A DNA stretch of 64,000 nt from Amycolatopsis camponoti (GTDB lineage Bacteria; Actinomycetota; Actinomycetes; Mycobacteriales; Pseudonocardiaceae), in the NCBI RefSeq assembly GCF_902497555.1, contig NZ_CABVGP010000003.1, positions 620,001 through 684,000 of the forward strand. Reading direction: 5' to 3'. The notes under the pieces are model-generated. The model did not search any database. It saw nothing but the letters and a program-made list of their open reading frames with translations, and had not been told where the DNA came from. A program made the position numbers and the translations under genes. Of this stretch, positions 38,407 through 46,563 are shown one piece after another; the stretch's first letter is position 1; each line of letters begins with the position of its first letter.

Positions 38407-38493
38407 TCAGAAGAACAGCGCTCCGAGAACCCCGCCACCGGCCAGCACCAAGGCGCCGATCAGGACGGCGGCCACAACTCGTTTCGGCATCAT
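38407..38493 (-). CDS. Tiny single-span membrane peptide
   Basis: A 28-residue frame (MMPKRVVAAVLIGALVLAGG and a short hydrophobic end) made of one membrane helix after a basic start. An AGGG lies about 10 bases before the ATG. It sits 8 bp upstream of the DUF3151 start on the same strand and may be its operon leader. Too short to judge by homology; it may not be translated. Confidence 0.4.
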   Translation of the reverse strand: MMPKRVVAAVLIGALVLAGGGVLGALFF

Positions 38494-38609
38494 GGCGGCA
38501 CACCCTGCCAACCGATGCCGGGCGAAAGCAAGTCGTCCACCCGTAGGGGTGAACCCTGGTTTTGGAGGTCTTTGCCACGGTCTTGGCCCGCTCGTGACCA
38601 TGACCGGCC

Positions 38610-39827
38610 ATGATGTCCGGCATGGCCAAGGCAGTCGACGTCCCGGTGGACGTGATCCCGCGCAGTCCGATCGGCAAGACGCGGCTGTTCTTCACGCGGC
38701 ACTGGCACCGCGGCGCCCCCGGGCAGCCGACGCCGGACTGGGTGCTCCGGTTCTGCTACGGCATGTGGCTGGCGGCGTTCGCGTTCAAGCTGGTCGGCTC
38801 GTCGTGGGACATGTCGTGGCACTTCATGTGGCTGCGCGACGACCTGGCGCCGCCGCACCTGATCAACACCGTCGGCACGGTGATCATCGTCGTGCTGGTG
38901 GCGATCCACAGCTACACGGGCCTGGGTGCCGACAAGCCGTCGCTGCGGCTGATGCAGATCGGCCTGCTGACGTTCCTGGTGGCGGCGCCGCTGGACGTCA
39001 TCAACCACCGCGTCAACGGTCTCGACCTGACCGCGTGGAGCCCGTCGCACCTGATGTTGTACCTGGGCACGGGCATCATGCAGGCGGGCGTGCTGCTGGG
39101 CTGGCTGCGGCTGTCCCCGCCGGGGCGCTTCCGCACGGGCGTGCTGCTCGCGCTGTGGGCGTTCTTCCTGGAGAACACGTTCTTCCCGAACGGCCAGCAG
39201 GAGTACGGGATCCTGGGGCTGCGCGCGTGGGAGCGTGGCGCGCCGGAGGCCGAGCCGTCCCTGCTGTCGTTCGCGGCGAACCAGATCGGCCACCCGGTCG
39301 ACCGGACCGCGATCCTGCACTTCACGATGCCGATCCCGGAGTGGGTGTACCCGGTGTGGGGCATCGGCGTGATGGCGCTGATCTTGGCGTTGGCCCGCCG
39401 CACTTTGGGCTTCCGCTGGGCGGGTTCTCTCGTGGCGGTGGCTTACATCGCGTACCGGTCGGTGATGTGGCCGCTGCTGCTCGGGATGGGCTTCCCGGTG
39501 TCGACGGTGCCTTTCTACCTGCTCTTCGTGGGTCTCGCGGTGGACCTGGCGTTCGTGATCGGCCGCGACCACGGCCTGCTGACGGCGGGAGTGGGGGCGC
39601 TGCTCGTCACGGCGTTCGGGTACGGGGCGCTGTGGGTGCAGTCCCAGGTCCGGCCGTGGGTGCTCGGCGACGCGCACACGGAGTCGGCCCCACCGGTGGC
39701 GTACTGGACGGCAGCGGTGGTGCTGGTGGCGGTGTTCGCCCTCTGGGCGGCGGCCGGGCCCCTCACCCGAAGGTGGACCGCTCGACGAGACCCCCGTGTA
39801 GCACCAGGTGCTACACTTGGTTCGTGA
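38610..39827 (+). CDS. Multi-spanning membrane protein of unknown function
   Basis: A 405-residue protein with about ten membrane helices and no recognised transporter family. Notable segments are GSSWDMSWHFMWLRDDLAPPHLINT, APLDVINHRVNGLDLTAWSPSHLMLYLG and FPNGQQEYG, where several His, Asp and Asn lie within or beside helices, suggesting metal or haem binding or a catalytic role rather than simple transport. The start is one of two adjacent ATGs at 38610 and 38613. Its last codons overlap the toxin-antitoxin operon: its stop and the antitoxin start share GTGA. Confidence 0.75.
   Translation: MMSGMAKAVDVPVDVIPRSPIGKTRLFFTRHWHRGAPGQPTPDWVLRFCYGMWLAAFAFKLVGSSWDMSWHFMWLRDDLAPPHLINTVGTVIIVVLVAIHSYTGLGADKPSLRLMQIGLLTFLVAAPLDVINHRVNGLDLTAWSPSHLMLYLGTGIMQAGVLLGWLRLSPPGRFRTGVLLALWAFFLENTFFPNGQQEYGILGLRAWERGAPEAEPSLLSFAANQIGHPVDRTAILHFTMPIPEWVYPVWGIGVMALILALARRTLGFRWAGSLVAVAYIAYRSVMWPLLLGMGFPVSTVPFYLLFVGLAVDLAFVIGRDHGLLTAGVGALLVTAFGYGALWVQSQVRPWVLGDAHTESAPPVAYWTAAVVLVAVFALWAAAGPLTRRWTARRDPRVAPGATLGS
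39796..39816 (+). promoter_or_regulatory. Palindromic operator/promoter of the toxin-antitoxin pair
   Basis: GTGTAGCACC-A-GGTGCTACAC is a perfect 21-base palindrome ending 7 bases before the antitoxin GTG. It overlaps a -10-like TACACT (39812-39817), and places transcription start at or near the start codon, so the mRNA may be leaderless. It lies wholly inside the 3' end of the membrane-protein gene. Such palindromes are the usual site of Phd-type autorepression. Confidence 0.65.
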
Positions 39828-40102
39828 AGATCATCAGCCAGCGGGAACTCCGCAACGGCTCCGCCGCGGTCATGGACGCCGTCGAAGCCGGCGAGACCTT
39901 CCACGTCACGCGTAATGGCGTGGAGATCGCCGAGCTGCGACCGCTGACCCAGCGGCGCCAGCTCACCACCGAGGAAATAATTGCCCGGCGTCGGCGGCTG
40001 CCCCGCGTGGACGCCGCAGAGCTGCGCCGTGAGACAGACGAGTTCTTCGGCGAGGACCGCCTGACCGATGACGACAACCCTTGGGAACGGCCTCGTGGCT
40101 GA
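39824..40102 (+). CDS. Phd/YefM-family antitoxin
   Basis: A 92-residue antitoxin. It starts at GTG (KIISQRELRNGSAAVMDAV) with the N-terminal DNA-binding Phd fold: ISQRELRN, GETFHVTRNG, VEIAELRPL. The C-terminal tail (about residues 50-92) is charged and probably disordered until it wraps the toxin. It should neutralise the PIN toxin encoded downstream and repress the operon through the palindrome just before its start. The 3' end overlaps the toxin gene. Confidence 0.9.
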   Translation: MKIISQRELRNGSAAVMDAVEAGETFHVTRNGVEIAELRPLTQRRQLTTEEIIARRRRLPRVDAAELRRETDEFFGEDRLTDDDNPWERPRG

Positions 40103-40499
40103 GCGGCACGAACTTGGCGTGCTCGACACCTGCGTCTACCTCGACCTCGTCGACCTGGATCCGGAGAAGCTGCCGGTTGTCCACCAGATCACGACCGTCA
40201 CGATGGCCGAACTCCACCAAGGCGTGGCGCTGGCGAAGAACCCCGTCACCAAGGCCGCGCGCACGGAAGACCTCGCGGCCGCAATGGTGGACTACGTAGC
40301 GCTTCCGTTCGACGCCGATGCTTCCACACGGTTCGGCTCACTGGCAGCGCTCACCGTGGCAGCCAACCGTGACCCGCGACCGCGCAAGATGGACTTGATG
40401 ATCGCCGCGATCGCCTCCGTGCGGAACCTGCCGCTGTACACCCGGAACACGAAAGACTTCAAAGGCCTCGAGAGCCTGCTCGAAGTCATCGAGGTCTGA
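40095..40499 (+). CDS. VapC-like PIN-domain toxin
   Basis: A PIN ribonuclease of 134 residues, expected to cleave RNA when free of antitoxin. The acidic Mg2+ site is visible: D in VLDTCVYLD, E in TMAELHQG, and D in PRKMDLMIAAIA with a further Asp in TRNTKDF. The start GTG at 40095 gives an 8-base overlap with the antitoxin and has a GGGAACGG site; an ATG at 40068 is also in frame. A hairpin terminator follows the stop. The assignment is firm; which RNA it cuts is unknown. Confidence 0.9.
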   Translation: MAERHELGVLDTCVYLDLVDLDPEKLPVVHQITTVTMAELHQGVALAKNPVTKAARTEDLAAAMVDYVALPFDADASTRFGSLAALTVAANRDPRPRKMDLMIAAIASVRNLPLYTRNTKDFKGLESLLEVIEV

Positions 40500-40505
40500 A
40501 CGCGA

Positions 40506-40538
40506 CGAAGGCCGCCACGAGAACCGTGGCGGCCTTCG
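40506..40538. terminator. Bidirectional terminator between VapC and fba
   Basis: CGAAGGCCGCCACG and CGTGGCGGCCTTCG are exact reverse complements around AGAAC. It lies between the convergent stops at 40499 and 40550. Confidence 0.88.
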
Positions 40539-40549
40539 CGCGAAAAGAC

Positions 40550-41581
40550 TTACTTGACCTTCGTGCCCGCCGAGCCCAGAGCCTCGCAGGCCTCCACGAC
40601 GCGAGCGGCCATGCCGGCCTCCGCGGCCTTCAGGTACGAGCGCGGGTCGTACACCTTCTTGTTGCCGACCTCGCCGTCGATCTTCAGCACGCCGTCGTAG
40701 TTCTTGAAGAAGTGGTCGACGATCGGGCGGGTGAACGCGTACTGCGTGTCCGTGTCGACGTTCATCTTCACCACGCCGTACGACACCGCCTCGCGGATCT
40801 CCTCCGGGAGCGAGCCCGAGCCGCCGTGGAAGACCAGCTCGAACGGCTTCGAGCCGGGGTCCAGGCCGAGCTTCTTCGCCGCCGCCTCCTGGCCGCCCTT
40901 CAGCACGTCCGGGCGCAGCTTCACGTTGCCCGGCTTGTAGACGCCGTGGACGTTGCCGAAGGTCGCCGCCAGCAGGTAGCGGCCCTTCTCGCCGGCGCCC
41001 AGCACGTCGATCGTCTTCAGGAAGTCGCCCTCGGCCGTGTACAGCTTCTCGTTGATCTCGGCCTCGACGCCGTCCTCTTCGCCGCCGACGACGCCGATCT
41101 CGACCTCGAGGATGATCTTCGCGGCCGCCGTCTTGGCGAGCAGCTCCGCGGCGATCTCGAGGTTCTCGTCGAGGTCGATCGCCGAGCCGTCCCACATGTG
41201 GGACTGGAACAGCGGGTTCTGGCCGTTCTTGACGCGCTCGGTCGAGATCTCGATCAGCGGGCGGACGAAGCCGTCCAGCTTGTCCTTCGGGCAGTGGTCG
41301 GTGTGCAGCGCGACGTTGATGTCGTACTTCGCCGCCACGACGTGCGCGAACTCGGCGAGCGCGGTCGCGCCGGTCACCATGTCCTTGACCTTCTGGCCCG
41401 ACGCGAACTCCGCGCCGCCGGTGGAGAACTGGATGATCCCGTCGCTCTCCGCTTCGGCGAACCCCCGGATGGCGGCGTTCACGGTCTCGGACGAGGTCAC
41501 GTTGATGGCCGGGTACGCGAACTCGTTCGCCTTGGCCCGGTCGAGCATCTCCGCGTAGACCTCGGGGGTCGCGATGGGCAT
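40550..41581 (-). CDS. fba: Class II fructose-bisphosphate aldolase
   Basis: Zinc-dependent aldolase of glycolysis and gluconeogenesis, cleaving fructose-1,6-bisphosphate to DHAP and glyceraldehyde-3-phosphate. The 343 residues start at ATG behind AGGAGG. The Zn2+ ligands are in HTDHCPKD, EVEIGVVGGEEDG, NVHGVYKPG and FHGGSGS; the active-site Asp lies in the HTDH motif. TSSETVNAAIRGFAEAESDG at the N-terminus is typical of the actinobacterial class IIA form. Length and motifs are normal. It lies 2 kb from the DUF3151 gene, as in mycobacteria. Confidence 0.97.
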   Translation of the reverse strand: MPIATPEVYAEMLDRAKANEFAYPAINVTSSETVNAAIRGFAEAESDGIIQFSTGGAEFASGQKVKDMVTGATALAEFAHVVAAKYDINVALHTDHCPKDKLDGFVRPLIEISTERVKNGQNPLFQSHMWDGSAIDLDENLEIAAELLAKTAAAKIILEVEIGVVGGEEDGVEAEINEKLYTAEGDFLKTIDVLGAGEKGRYLLAATFGNVHGVYKPGNVKLRPDVLKGGQEAAAKKLGLDPGSKPFELVFHGGSGSLPEEIREAVSYGVVKMNVDTDTQYAFTRPIVDHFFKNYDGVLKIDGEVGNKKVYDPRSYLKAAEAGMAARVVEACEALGSAGTKVK

Positions 41582-41733
41582 CGGTATTCCTCCTAGGCAG
41601 GGATGGGTCCCGACCGCATCGTACGAGGTGTACCGCCGTCGCACACCGGTCCCCGCGCGGAAAGTTCTCCGCACGTGGAATCGGTTCAGAAGGAGTGCGT
41701 CCGGCCGCCGGCGAACCGGCGGCCGGACGAGGA

Positions 41734-42555
41734 TCACAGCAGCTCGGCGGCCAGCGCGCGGTAGGCCGGCCACGGGTCCTCGTTGAGCACCTGGACGTTC
41801 ACGTGGTCCGCACCCGCCTCGAAGTGGGCCGACAGGCCGCGCGCCACCGTTTCGGCGTCACCGTGCAGGGTCAGCGCGTCGACCAGGCGGTCACTGCCCT
41901 CGCCCGCGAGGTCCTCGTCGGTGAAACCGAGCTTCCGCAGGTTGGCGGTGTAGTTCGACAGTCCGAGGTAGAACTTCACGGTCTTGCGGCCGATCGCGCG
42001 GGCCTTCTCGGCGTCGGTCTCGAGGACGACCTTGTGCTCCGGGGCCAGCAGCTTGCCCGCGCCGAGGATCTCCCGGGCGTCGCGGGTGTGCTCCGGCGTC
42101 ACCAGGTAGGGGTGCGCGCCGGCGGTGCGGTCGGCGGACAGCTTGACGACCTTCGGGCCGAGCGCGGCCAGCGCCCGGCCGGAAACCGGGACGCCCGCCG
42201 CGTCGAGACCGTCGAGGTAGTCGACCAGCGCCGCGTACGGCTTCTTGTACTCCTTCGTCGCCTCGCGGTGCCCCGCGCCGACGCCGAGCAGGAACCGGTC
42301 CGGGTACTTCCCGGTGATCCGCTCGTACGCCTTCGCGATGTCCGCGGGCTCGTCCTGCCAGATGTTCACGATGCCGGTCGCGACGACCAGCGAGTCCGTC
42401 GCCGCCAGCAGGTCGTCCACGTAGGCGAGGTCACCACCGGGTGAACCGCCCAGCCAGATCGCGCCGTAGCCGAGCTTCTCCGCCTCGGCCGCGAAGCCCG
42501 CGTCGACCTGCGCATAGTGCCGCCAGATACCGATCTTGCCCAGTTCGATAGCCAT
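41734..42555 (-). CDS. F420-dependent LLM-class oxidoreductase
   Basis: A 273-residue luciferase-like protein of the short TIGR03620-type group that uses reduced coenzyme F420. It starts ATG (MAIELGKIGIWRHYAQ). Key stretches are KLGYGAIWLGGSPGGDL, VATGIVNIWQDEPADIA, YPDRFLLGVGAGHREAT and a C-terminal HVNVQVL. It diverges from the aldo-keto reductase gene, sharing a 63-bp promoter region. Substrate is unknown; members reduce enones, alcohols or drugs. Confidence 0.88.
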   Translation of the reverse strand: MAIELGKIGIWRHYAQVDAGFAAEAEKLGYGAIWLGGSPGGDLAYVDDLLAATDSLVVATGIVNIWQDEPADIAKAYERITGKYPDRFLLGVGAGHREATKEYKKPYAALVDYLDGLDAAGVPVSGRALAALGPKVVKLSADRTAGAHPYLVTPEHTRDAREILGAGKLLAPEHKVVLETDAEKARAIGRKTVKFYLGLSNYTANLRKLGFTDEDLAGEGSDRLVDALTLHGDAETVARGLSAHFEAGADHVNVQVLNEDPWPAYRALAAELL

Positions 42556-42618
42556 GGAACACTCCAACGCGTGGGACGGCGATTTTCCTCCCGGGATCGG
42601 CGAACTAACGTCGGAAGC

Positions 42619-43527
42619 ATGACCAAGCTGGGCAACACCGACCTCGACGTGTACGGCCTCAACCTCGGCGGCAACGTCTTCGGCTGGACGGCGGACGAGC
42701 CGCAGTCCTTCGCCGTGCTCGACGCCTACACCGCGGCCGGCGGCAACTTCGTGGACTCCGCCGACCTCTACGGCGGGGGCGGCGGCTCCGAAGAGATCCT
42801 CGGCAACTGGCTAGCCGCGCGCGGCAACCGGGACGACGTCGTCGTCGCGACCAAGGTCGGCATGTGGGAGGGCCGGCCGGGGCTCTCGGCGAAGAACATC
42901 CAGGCCGCGGCCGAGGACTCGCTGCGCCGCCTCAAAACCGACCACATCGACCTCTACTACGCGCACCGGGACGACCCGGACACCCCGCTCGAGGAGACCC
43001 TCACCGCGTTCGACGCGCTGGTCCGCGCAGGCAAGGTGCGCCATCTCGGCGCGTCCAACTACAGCGCCGAGCGGCTCGCCGAAGCACTGTCCATTTCGGA
43101 CTCGGGTGGCCTCGCGCGCTACGCCGTGCTGCAGCCGCACTACAACCTCGTCGAGCGGGACTACGAGCACGACCTCGCCCCGCTCGTCGAGCGCGAAGGC
43201 CTCGCCACGCTGCCGTACTTCGCCCTCGCCAAGGGTTTCCTCACCGGCAAGTACCGCACGAAGGACGACACGGTCGACAGCCCGCGCGCCGCGCGCGCAT
43301 CGTCCTATTTGGACGCACGTGGCGAGCGCGTGCTGGCGAAGCTCGACGAAGTGGCGGCCGCCCACGGCGTCTCGGTGGCCACGGTCTCGCTGGCCTGGCT
43401 GCGGCAGCAGCCGACGGTCGCCGCACCGATCGCCAGCGCCCGGACGCCGGAGCAGCTCACCGACCTGATCGCGTCGGTGACGCTCGAGCTGACCGACGCC
43501 GAAGTCGCCGCATTGAGCGAAGCCTGA
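42619..43527 (+). CDS. Aldo-keto reductase
   Basis: A 302-residue NADPH-dependent aldo-keto reductase. The catalytic tetrad is recognisable: D in FVDSADLY, Y in LYGGGG region, K in VATKVG and H in YYAHRDDPDTP. The C-terminal cofactor-binding part holds APIASARTPEQL. The start ATG at 42619 lies after a weak GGAAGC site. It likely reduces aldehydes or ketones in the cytosol and is divergent from the F420 enzyme; a joint role in redox handling is possible. Confidence 0.92.
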   Translation: MTKLGNTDLDVYGLNLGGNVFGWTADEPQSFAVLDAYTAAGGNFVDSADLYGGGGGSEEILGNWLAARGNRDDVVVATKVGMWEGRPGLSAKNIQAAAEDSLRRLKTDHIDLYYAHRDDPDTPLEETLTAFDALVRAGKVRHLGASNYSAERLAEALSISDSGGLARYAVLQPHYNLVERDYEHDLAPLVEREGLATLPYFALAKGFLTGKYRTKDDTVDSPRAARASSYLDARGERVLAKLDEVAAAHGVSVATVSLAWLRQQPTVAAPIASARTPEQLTDLIASVTLELTDAEVAALSEA

Positions 43528-43543
43528 ACCTACTATCGGGTAG

Positions 43544-43558
43544 CTTACTGGCGGTAAG
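43544..43558. promoter_or_regulatory. Palindrome upstream of SDR-BVMO cluster
   Basis: CTTAC-TGGCG-GTAAG forms an inverted repeat 52-66 bp before the SDR start. A related palindrome with TTAC/GTAA half-sites lies before the monooxygenase gene at 45027-45043, so one TetR-type regulator may control both. Confidence 0.45.
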
Positions 43559-43609
43559 GTGAGGTACGGTGCCCTCCAGATAGCGACGTGCGACGTCCAG
43601 GAGGGCACC

Positions 43610-44524
43610 GTGGCCAACCCGTTTTCGCTGCTGAGCGGCACCAAGAAGGTCGACGGCAAGGTCGTGCTGATCACCGGCGCCGCCCGCGGCATCGGCGCCG
43701 GGCTGGCCGAACGCCTCGCCGCGCGCGGCGCGAAGGTCGCCCTCGTCGGGCTCGAGGCCGAGGAGCAGCGGAAGGTCGCCGACCGGATCGGGCCGAACGC
43801 GCACTCCTGGGAAGCCGACGTCACCAGCTGGGACGCGCTGGAAGCCGCGACGGCCGGCGTCGTCGAGCACTTCGGCGGCATCGACATCGTCATCGCCAAC
43901 GCCGGCATCGCGACCGCGGGCTTCGTCCGCTCGGTCGACCGGGCCGCGTTCGAAAAGGTCATCGAGGTCGACCTGCTCGGCGTCTGGCGCACGTTCCGCG
44001 TCACGCTCCCGCACGTCATCGAGCGCAAGGGCTACCTGCTGGCCATCTCCAGCCTCGCCGCGATCACGCACGCGCCGGGCATGGCGAACTACTCCGCCGC
44101 GAAAGCCGGCGTCGAGGCGTTCTCCAACAGCCTCCGCGCCGAGATCGCCCACCTGGGCGTCAAGGTCGGCGTCGCGCACCCGACGTGGATCCGCACCGAC
44201 CTCGTCGAGAGCGCCGACGCGCACCCGGTGTTCGGCAAGCTCCGCGCCTCCATGCCGGGCCTGATCGGCAAGACCTACCCGCTCGACACCGCCCTGGACG
44301 ACCTCGAAGCGGGCATCCTCAAGCGCGCCCGGACCATCCACGTGCCGCGCTGGGTCGGCGGCCTCAAGCTGCTCCGCGCGTTCCTCCCGCCGATCATCGA
44401 AATCGGCTCCCGCAGCCGGGTACCTTCGGCGGACAAGGCCGCGCTGGCCGACATCGAGGCGCGCGGCGCGTTCGAGTCGGCGGTCACCGGGCACGGCGGC
44501 CGCGCGGCGACGACCAAGTCGTAG
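43610..44524 (+). CDS. Short-chain dehydrogenase of the BVMO cluster
   Basis: A 304-residue classical SDR. It begins at GTG after an excellent GGAGG. NAD(P) is bound by TGAARGIGAGLAE; the structural NAG is IANAGIA and the catalytic residues are S in AISSLAA and Y-x-x-x-K in YSAAKAG. The extra C-terminal 60 residues (VPRWVGGLKLLRAFLPP) form a membrane-associating segment, as in lipid-linked SDRs near mycobacterial monooxygenases. It likely oxidises an alcohol to the ketone for the BVMO. Confidence 0.9.
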   Translation: MANPFSLLSGTKKVDGKVVLITGAARGIGAGLAERLAARGAKVALVGLEAEEQRKVADRIGPNAHSWEADVTSWDALEAATAGVVEHFGGIDIVIANAGIATAGFVRSVDRAAFEKVIEVDLLGVWRTFRVTLPHVIERKGYLLAISSLAAITHAPGMANYSAAKAGVEAFSNSLRAEIAHLGVKVGVAHPTWIRTDLVESADAHPVFGKLRASMPGLIGKTYPLDTALDDLEAGILKRARTIHVPRWVGGLKLLRAFLPPIIEIGSRSRVPSADKAALADIEARGAFESAVTGHGGRAATTKS

Positions 44525-44535
44525 GGAGACCGCGG

Positions 44536-45009
44536 ATGTCGCGTCGGGACCAGATCCGGATGACCGAAGACGAGGTGCGCGCGTACTTCGCCGAGCAGAA
44601 GGTCATCAACGTCGCCAGCGTCGGCCCGAACGGCCGCCCGCACCTCGCGCCGCTCTGGTACTTCCCGCACGAGGACGGCGTCGCGACCTGGACGTACGGC
44701 ACCTCGCAGAAGGCGAAGAACGTCCGGCGGCTGCCGGAGGCGACGGTGCTCATCGAGGACGGCGACAGCTACGAGAAGCTGCGCGGCATCTCGCTCGAGG
44801 CCGACGTCGAGATCATCGAGGACACCGCGGAAGTCACCCGGATGGGGATCACGCTCATGCAGCGGTACGCGGGCGCCAAGCCGGGCGACCCCGTACCGTC
44901 CGAACTGAGCGCCTTCATCGCAGGTCAGGCCCCCAAGCGGGTGGGCCTGGTCTTCCGCCCGACGAAGATCGTCAGCTGGGACCACACCAAGCTCGGCGGG
45001 ACATACTGA
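44536..45009 (+). CDS. PPOX-class F420/FMN-dependent protein
   Basis: A 157-residue split-barrel flavoprotein of the pyridoxamine 5'-phosphate oxidase superfamily. The conserved openings are MTEDEVRAYFAEQKV, VASVGPNGRPHLAPLWY and KAKNVRRLPEATVLI. Such proteins in actinobacteria often bind F420 or FMN and reduce quinones or other small molecules. It lies 11 bp after the SDR stop and belongs to that operon. Cofactor and substrate are not proven. Confidence 0.85.
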   Translation: MSRRDQIRMTEDEVRAYFAEQKVINVASVGPNGRPHLAPLWYFPHEDGVATWTYGTSQKAKNVRRLPEATVLIEDGDSYEKLRGISLEADVEIIEDTAEVTRMGITLMQRYAGAKPGDPVPSELSAFIAGQAPKRVGLVFRPTKIVSWDHTKLGGTY

Positions 45010-45026
45010 TCAGTAGGTAATACTTC

Positions 45027-45043
45027 CAAGTAACTGTTACTTG
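45027..45043. promoter_or_regulatory. Palindrome upstream of the BVMO gene
   Basis: CAAGTAA-CTG-TTACTTG is an inverted repeat in the 81-bp gap before the monooxygenase gene, flanked by further GTAA repeats (TAGGTAAT, GAGGTAAC). Likely operator of a TetR-like regulator that is not in this window. Confidence 0.5.
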
Positions 45044-45090
45044 AGGTAACGTCATCTGCGGCAGACCCCCAGCGCAGCGGAGGCCGACAG

Positions 45091-46563
45091 ATGACCGAGC
45101 GGTTCAAGGTCGTGATCGTGGGCACCGGGTTTTCCGGGCTTGGCCAGGCGATCCAGCTCGAAAAGGCCGGCATCCGGGACTACGTGATCCTGGAGAAGGC
45201 CACCGAGGTGGGCGGCACCTGGCGCGACAACTCCTACCCCGGGTGCGCGTGCGACGTGCAGTCGCACATGTACTCGTTCTCGTACGAGCAGAACCCGGAC
45301 TGGTCGCGGTCGTTCTCGCCGCAGCCGGAGATCTTCGACTACCTGAAGGGCGTCGCCGACAAGTACCGGCTGCGCGAGAAGATCCGGTTCGGCGTCGAGC
45401 TCACCGGCGCGCACTGGGACGAGCGGGAGCGCCGCTGGACGGCGACGACCGAGGACGGCCGCGAGTTCGTCGCGCAGTTCCTCGTCTCCGGCGTCGGCGG
45501 CCTGCACATCCCGCAGGTCCCCGAGCTGCCCGGGATCGCGGAGTTCAAGGGCCAGACCTGGCACTCCGCGCAGTGGAACCACGAATACGACCTGCGCGGC
45601 AAGAAGGTCGCCGTGGTCGGCACCGGCGCCAGCGCGGTCCAGTTCGTCCCGAAGATCGCGCCCGAAGTCGCCGAGCTGACGCTGTTCCAGCGCACGCCGC
45701 CGTGGATCATGCCGAAGCCCGACCACGCGATGCCGTCGTGGGCGCAGACGCTGTTCAAGCGCGTGCCCGGCACCCAGCGCCTCTACCGCAACGCGCTGTA
45801 CTGGCTGCTCGAAGCGCGAGCCATCGGCTTCAACGGCCACCCGGCGATCATGAAGGCCGGCGAGCTGATCGCCAAGCGCAACATCGCGAAGGGCATCAAG
45901 GACTCCGCGCTGCGCAAGAAGGTCACGCCCGACTACACGATGGGCTGCAAGCGCGTCCTGATCTCCAACGACTACTACCCGGCGCTGGCCCGGCCGAACG
46001 TCGACGTGAACACCTCCGGGATCAAGGAGGTCAAGGCGCACTCGATCGTCGACTCCGCCGGGGTCGAGCACGAGGTCGACGCCATCATCTACGGCACCGG
46101 GTTCAAGGTGACCGACGCGCTGGAGTACCTCGACATCACCGGCGTCGACGGCCGCGACCTCGCCAAGGAGTGGGCCACCGAAGGCATGCGGACGCACAAG
46201 GGCATCGCCGTCTCCGGCTTCCCGAACCTCTTCTTCCTGCTCGGCCCGAACACCGCGCTGGGCCACAACTCCGTGGTGTTCATGATCGAGTCGCAGTCGC
46301 GGTACGTCGTCGACGCCATCAAGCTCGCCGGCTCCCGTGACGCCGCCGCGCTCGACGTCCGCCCCGGCGTGCAGGAGAAGTTCCAGCGCGACATCCAGGC
46401 CAAGCTGGTCAAGGGCGTCTGGACGCAGGGCGGCTGCAAGAGCTGGTACCTCGACGCCAAGGGCGTGAACCGGACGATCTGGCCCGGCTTCACCTGGCGG
46501 TACTGGCTGGAGACGCGGAAGGTGGACCCGGCCGACTTCGAGCTGTCCGGCCGGTCGTCATGA
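45091..46563 (+). CDS. Baeyer-Villiger-type flavin monooxygenase
   Basis: A 490-residue FAD- and NADPH-dependent monooxygenase. Two Rossmann motifs, GTGFSGLG (10-17) and GTGASAVQ, flank the fingerprint FKGQTWHSAQWN (152-163), the F-x-G-x-x-x-H-x-x-x-W pattern diagnostic of BVMOs. EVGGTWRDNSYPGCACD fits the mycobacterial EthA/MymA group. It should insert oxygen into a ketone to make an ester or oxidise a thioether. The next gene overlaps it by 4 bases (ATGA). Confidence 0.93.
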   Translation: MTERFKVVIVGTGFSGLGQAIQLEKAGIRDYVILEKATEVGGTWRDNSYPGCACDVQSHMYSFSYEQNPDWSRSFSPQPEIFDYLKGVADKYRLREKIRFGVELTGAHWDERERRWTATTEDGREFVAQFLVSGVGGLHIPQVPELPGIAEFKGQTWHSAQWNHEYDLRGKKVAVVGTGASAVQFVPKIAPEVAELTLFQRTPPWIMPKPDHAMPSWAQTLFKRVPGTQRLYRNALYWLLEARAIGFNGHPAIMKAGELIAKRNIAKGIKDSALRKKVTPDYTMGCKRVLISNDYYPALARPNVDVNTSGIKEVKAHSIVDSAGVEHEVDAIIYGTGFKVTDALEYLDITGVDGRDLAKEWATEGMRTHKGIAVSGFPNLFFLLGPNTALGHNSVVFMIESQSRYVVDAIKLAGSRDAAALDVRPGVQEKFQRDIQAKLVKGVWTQGGCKSWYLDAKGVNRTIWPGFTWRYWLETRKVDPADFELSGRSS

